DNA of 64,000 nt. Origin: JADJOM01 sp963817435. Its GTDB lineage: Bacteria; Gemmatimonadota; Gemmatimonadetes; Gemmatimonadales; GWC2-71-9. Made by a program: the position numbers and the translations under genes. Below the pieces are notes generated by a model. The model was not told the origin of the DNA and searched no databases. It saw only the letters and a program-made list of their open reading frames with translations. Below, piece by piece: positions 62,101 through 64,000 of this stretch. The stretch covers positions 62,001 to 126,000 of the forward strand of contig CAWFNY010000001.1 in the NCBI GenBank assembly GCA_963817435.1, given 5' to 3'. Positions within the stretch are counted from its first letter, which is position 1, and each line of letters starts with the position of its first letter.

Positions 62101-62722
62101 CGGCTTCAACCTGAGCCTGACACACGATCTCTGGGACGGAGACGTGGGTTCCGACACCTCGCACTTCTCGCCGTTCCTGCAGGCGGTAACGGCGAGCTTC
62201 GCGATCTCGGGGAACACGGTGAAATCCGTGCTTGGCCTCTTCGGCCTGGGGGGAAAGCATGATACCACCGCCAGCCGGGAGGCCCCGCCGCCGTCCTACG
62301 TCGCAAGCCAGAGCCGCTTCGGCCGGCCTCCGTCCTTCTACGGGGCGGGCGCCGAGCAGACGCTGGGGGTCGGCACCAACCACCGGTTCACCGCCAACTT
62401 CAACTACAGCCTCTCCCGACAGCGGCCGCTGCGGAATCCCCCCGCCAATACCGTCCCCCAGAAGGCGCAGCAGAGCCTCGGGTTCAGCACCGCCTTCGCG
62501 CCGACGCCGTTCTGGAGCGTCTCCTGGTCCACCCAGTACAACATCACCGACAACAAGTTCGAGTCCCAGGTGGTACGGCTTGAACGGGTCCTGCACGAGT
62601 GGAGGGCGGGATTCAACTTCGTCCGCAACCCGAACGGCAACTTCGCCTTCTTCTTCTCGGTGTACCTCTCTGACCTGCCGGACATCAAGTTCGACTACAA
62701 TCAGACGTCCATCGAACGCTGA
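59153..62722 (+). CDS. TatC fused in frame to an LptD-type outer-membrane LPS assembly protein
   Basis: One open frame of 1189 codons. Residues ~1-245 are TatC: MPFLEHLEELRQRLVRTLIA, SPTEAVMITLKLALIAGLVL, FEKYFSFVMQIVLAMGLSFE, SPGTDILSMILMTVPILLLY, six transmembrane helices. A basic stretch (LIHRRRVARE), a hydrophobic segment (AAAAATVLLLCLLGSGTLSA) and an Ala-Gln site then look like a signal peptide. From ~300 on comes LptD: an OstA-like beta-jellyroll (VFADERRLHLRGAASTKRG), ITSCDLPEPHYHFSAKEVKW, VPVLWLPFVFQDARTGRRSG, ILIPRFG and a beta-barrel to the end. TatC translocates folded Tat substrates; LptD inserts LPS. No alternative start or stop is visible at the junction. Confidence 0.85.
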   Translation: MTGPSAEMPFLEHLEELRQRLVRTLIALVAGFLVGYWVVQRFQVVNLLKAPIAQYLVATGGKLVVTSPTEAVMITLKLALIAGLVLVSPYIIFQIWGFLSPALYDKEKRLVIPALLAGTFMFLGGAAFGFLVLLPQSLPILFSFQSEGLVNLITFEKYFSFVMQIVLAMGLSFEIPLVIMLLAALGIITPAGLNKFRRFAIVLSAMAGAILSPGTDILSMILMTVPILLLYEIGFAGSWLIHRRRVAREAAAAATVLLLCLLGSGTLSAQQPTPTPRRAKPGMTRPDTTRRDSTRADSTRPRPGQAVDTATARRLGLPTAPRRSFAPDDSVVTDLLGRKGYQATRFRSDSATVFADERRLHLRGAASTKRGETTLEADSIAYQESDCLIRATGDPALFDKETVLTGFGGIRYNTCIRRGVVSDALTTFKQGSTDWFLRGNLAQDSSAARLYASEGEITSCDLPEPHYHFSAKEVKWISKTVMVARPAVLYVRDVPVLWLPFVFQDARTGRRSGILIPRFGLNDIVRQNPGYNRQITNIGYYWAPSEYLDVTAKLDWYSNRYVEYGGAAEYRWINRFLSGAIGYRRTVESGGRRATNIRWDHRQNFDLSTSLNISFNYTSSGFVQRRNAIDPLQSTQQILSAANFSKRFAWGTVALGGNRRQNLSDRSVSMQLPSLSVSPKPIDLARDITWSPGLSVTNNFENNFPVTQVAVLPSGVIDTLGLTRNSRTTTVGFQTPIRFGGFNWQNTFNYNDRKDEGPQVIGGIRVPDPTTPDPTDSITVSQFTNGDFESGIDWQTGINLPTVLRSTWKLQPTVGIVNSTTQGAFMIRNRNTGGQWVRQGKRFNFALSASPTFFGFFPGFGPIQRIRHSISPSISWSYSPAASIDQAYAQAIARPGETIRLRSDPTQLLSIGLSQNIEGKSVRRSTSDTTAEDAAGADNARRFRILGIQTSPMQYDFEQAKQPGKTGWRTKSMTNQFQSDLVPGFNLSLTHDLWDGDVGSDTSHFSPFLQAVTASFAISGNTVKSVLGLFGLGGKHDTTASREAPPPSYVASQSRFGRPPSFYGAGAEQTLGVGTNHRFTANFNYSLSRQRPLRNPPANTVPQKAQQSLGFSTAFAPTPFWSVSWSTQYNITDNKFESQVVRLERVLHEWRAGFNFVRNPNGNFAFFFSVYLSDLPDIKFDYNQTSIER

Positions 62723-62897
62723 GGGCCGTCTCGCCGTCCACGATTCCGGACAGTGGAGTGTCCGCGAGTGTACACGTCCGAGGACACTCCGGACCGGGCC
62801 CAGTGCCAAGTCATGACCCGGCAATAAGTTGTACGCCAGGATGCCGGTGGCATCGAGCATGCATTGCGGTGCGGCGTTCCCTCTCCGGAGCCGATTC
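62723..62897 (+). promoter_or_regulatory. Intergenic region with nested palindromes after the LptD part
   Basis: GGAGTGTCC (62755-62763) pairs with GGACACTCC (62782-62790), with the palindrome GTGTACAC in between. It is likely the end of the Tol-Pal/TatC-LptD transcript. I see no convincing promoter in the remaining ~100 bp before the last gene. Confidence 0.5.
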
Positions 62898-64000
62898 ATG
62901 CGTTCGTCCTTGTGGGCCGTGCCTCTGCTGCTGCTTGCCGCCTGCAGCGAAACCCAGTTTGTCGGCGGCGGCGGTGCCCAGGTGTCTCCGCCGAGCAATC
63001 TGACCTATACCGTTGAACCCAGTGGCACCCCCGGATCCCCGGACGGCGTGCTCCTCACCTGGGACTTCGACAACGATCCCAACCTGGCATCGTGGAACGT
63101 CTACTCTCGTGGCAGCACCTCCGAGTCCTACCGGCTCCGTGGCACCACCACGTCGAATTCGTTTCACGACGCGGGGATTCCTCACCTGCAGTACTATGTG
63201 ACGGCGGAGGATCTCGACGGTAATGAGAGCTCCAGCAGCAACGTGGTCACGGTCGATGAACGGCTGGCGCTCCAGAAGCCCGCGACGCTGACCAGTACCA
63301 CGCTCAACGGGGCGATCGCGCTGACCTGGTCCGACAACGCATACACGACGGACCCGGCCCACTTCCGCATCTACCGGGTCTACAGCAGTTCCTACGACCT
63401 GGACCTCAATCTCTGCGGCACCGCCTGGTCGCTGGAGGGAACCACGGTGGCCCCCGAATTCGTCTCGGGCGCCCTCACCAACGGCGTTCCCCGCTGTTTC
63501 GCCGTGTCGGCGGTGAGCCTCGAGGGGTTCGAGAGTCTCTGGTCCCCCCTGCGCAGTGACACGCCGCGTCCCGATGCGCGGAACGTCGTGGTCTACGCGC
63601 GGCAGAGTCAGGACGCCGGCAGCGGGTTCCGCTTCTGGCGCGACCTCAACGCGGACGGCCAGGCGGATCCCGCCGAAATCGGCCTGGTGCAGAGCGGTTC
63701 GTCGCCCCTCAATGATTTCACCGTCGAGCGGGACGTGGCGGGCGACCTGTACCTGACACCGGTCCGCGTCCGGCACCGGAGTCGCGGTCTACGGGACGTC
63801 GCCGGTGGCGGATCTCACCAGCATCGACTACGCGCCGAACATCACCTACGGCACCGCGGGCATCCAGGCGCTCCCGGGCTGGGGATACGTCTTCGAGACC
63901 GATGGTGGCGATGGCTTCGCCCGGTACGGTGCCGTACGCGTCACCCACGTCGGCCAGAACTTCCTGATTCTCGACTGGGCGTTCCAGACCGATCACGGCA
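62898..64000 (+). pseudogene. Lipoprotein with fibronectin-III-like repeats, frameshifted, runs off the window
   Basis: ATG 62898 starts a lipoprotein (lipobox LLLAAC, Cys ~16). Two Fn3-like repeats follow: PPSNLTYTVEPSG...GVLLTWDFDNDPNLASWNVY, and LQKPATLTSTTLNGAIALTW with DPAHFRIYRVY. The frame is open to about 63766, then shifts by +1 (likely an extra G in CCGCGTCCGGC); continued homology-like coding reads SGTGVAVYGTSPVADLTSID and onward to the edge. The 3' end lies beyond the window. It is a probable surface lipoprotein of unknown function. Only two cysteines follow the lipobox. Confidence 0.75.

Overview
The window is one block of GC-rich (roughly two-thirds G+C), gene-dense chromosome from a diderm bacterium. 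LptD, BamD-like, Tol-Pal, many lipoproteins, Ala-Gln-type signal-peptide ends and long runs of GTGA/ATGA-overlapping genes fit a Gemmatimonadota-like organism. That placement is an inference from gene content and style, not from an rRNA gene. Almost everything lies on the + strand; only a cupin gene and rpmB are on the - strand. I see no phage, insertion sequence or CRISPR array.

Layout. 1-3.8 kb: the end of a GH3 glycosidase with a frameshift, a DUF2911 protein and an M20 amidohydrolase. 3.9-7.4 kb: a 2-oxoacid dehydrogenase operon (E1 alpha, E1 beta, E2) without E3. 7.4-15.2 kb: two small orphans, a PHP phosphoesterase, two short-chain dehydrogenases (one with an altered catalytic triad), a Cys-rich Rossmann-like orphan, trxB, an MBL hydrolase, a zinc ribbon, a glycosyltransferase and a flippase-like membrane protein. 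15.2-23.8 kb: cupin, aspartase, Rrf2 regulator, MoeB-rhodanese, tRNA-Leu(CAG) with a long palindrome on its 3' end, smpB, a cell-wall amidase, a lipoprotein, pyrD and pyrF. 23.8-27.2 kb: the alpha ribosomal operon (rpmJ-rpsM-rpsK-rpsD-rpoA-rplQ) with a promoter and a strong terminator, then rpmB reading the other way.

27.2-38.4 kb: nucleotide-sugar and envelope genes (gmd, a reductase, wbpD-like, wbpE-like, ugd, uxs, an epimerase) with carB and murB embedded. 38.4-44.6 kb: three TPR proteins including a BamD-like lipoprotein, nadD and secA. 44.7-52.9 kb: radC, a RelA/SpoT enzyme, an EVE protein, uvrB, tsaE, tsaB, rimI, ssb and a divergent formaldehyde-activating-enzyme homologue. 53.2-62.7 kb: a LysM protein, the Tol-Pal operon (tolQ-tolR-tolA-tolB-pal-cpoB) and a single open frame joining TatC to an LptD-type outer-membrane assembly protein. 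62.9 kb to the end: a lipoprotein with Fn3-like repeats that runs off the window.

Most noteworthy are the TatC-LptD fusion, the Fae homologue that lacks the usual histidine, the 26-bp palindrome fused to the tRNA-Leu end, and hairpins between genes that share a CCCATAGC word. Four genes (GH3, carB, cpoB, last lipoprotein) each carry one apparent single-base frameshift in GC-rich sequence. In carB, which is normally essential, this most likely means residual assembly indels, and it is the main caveat on the fusion.
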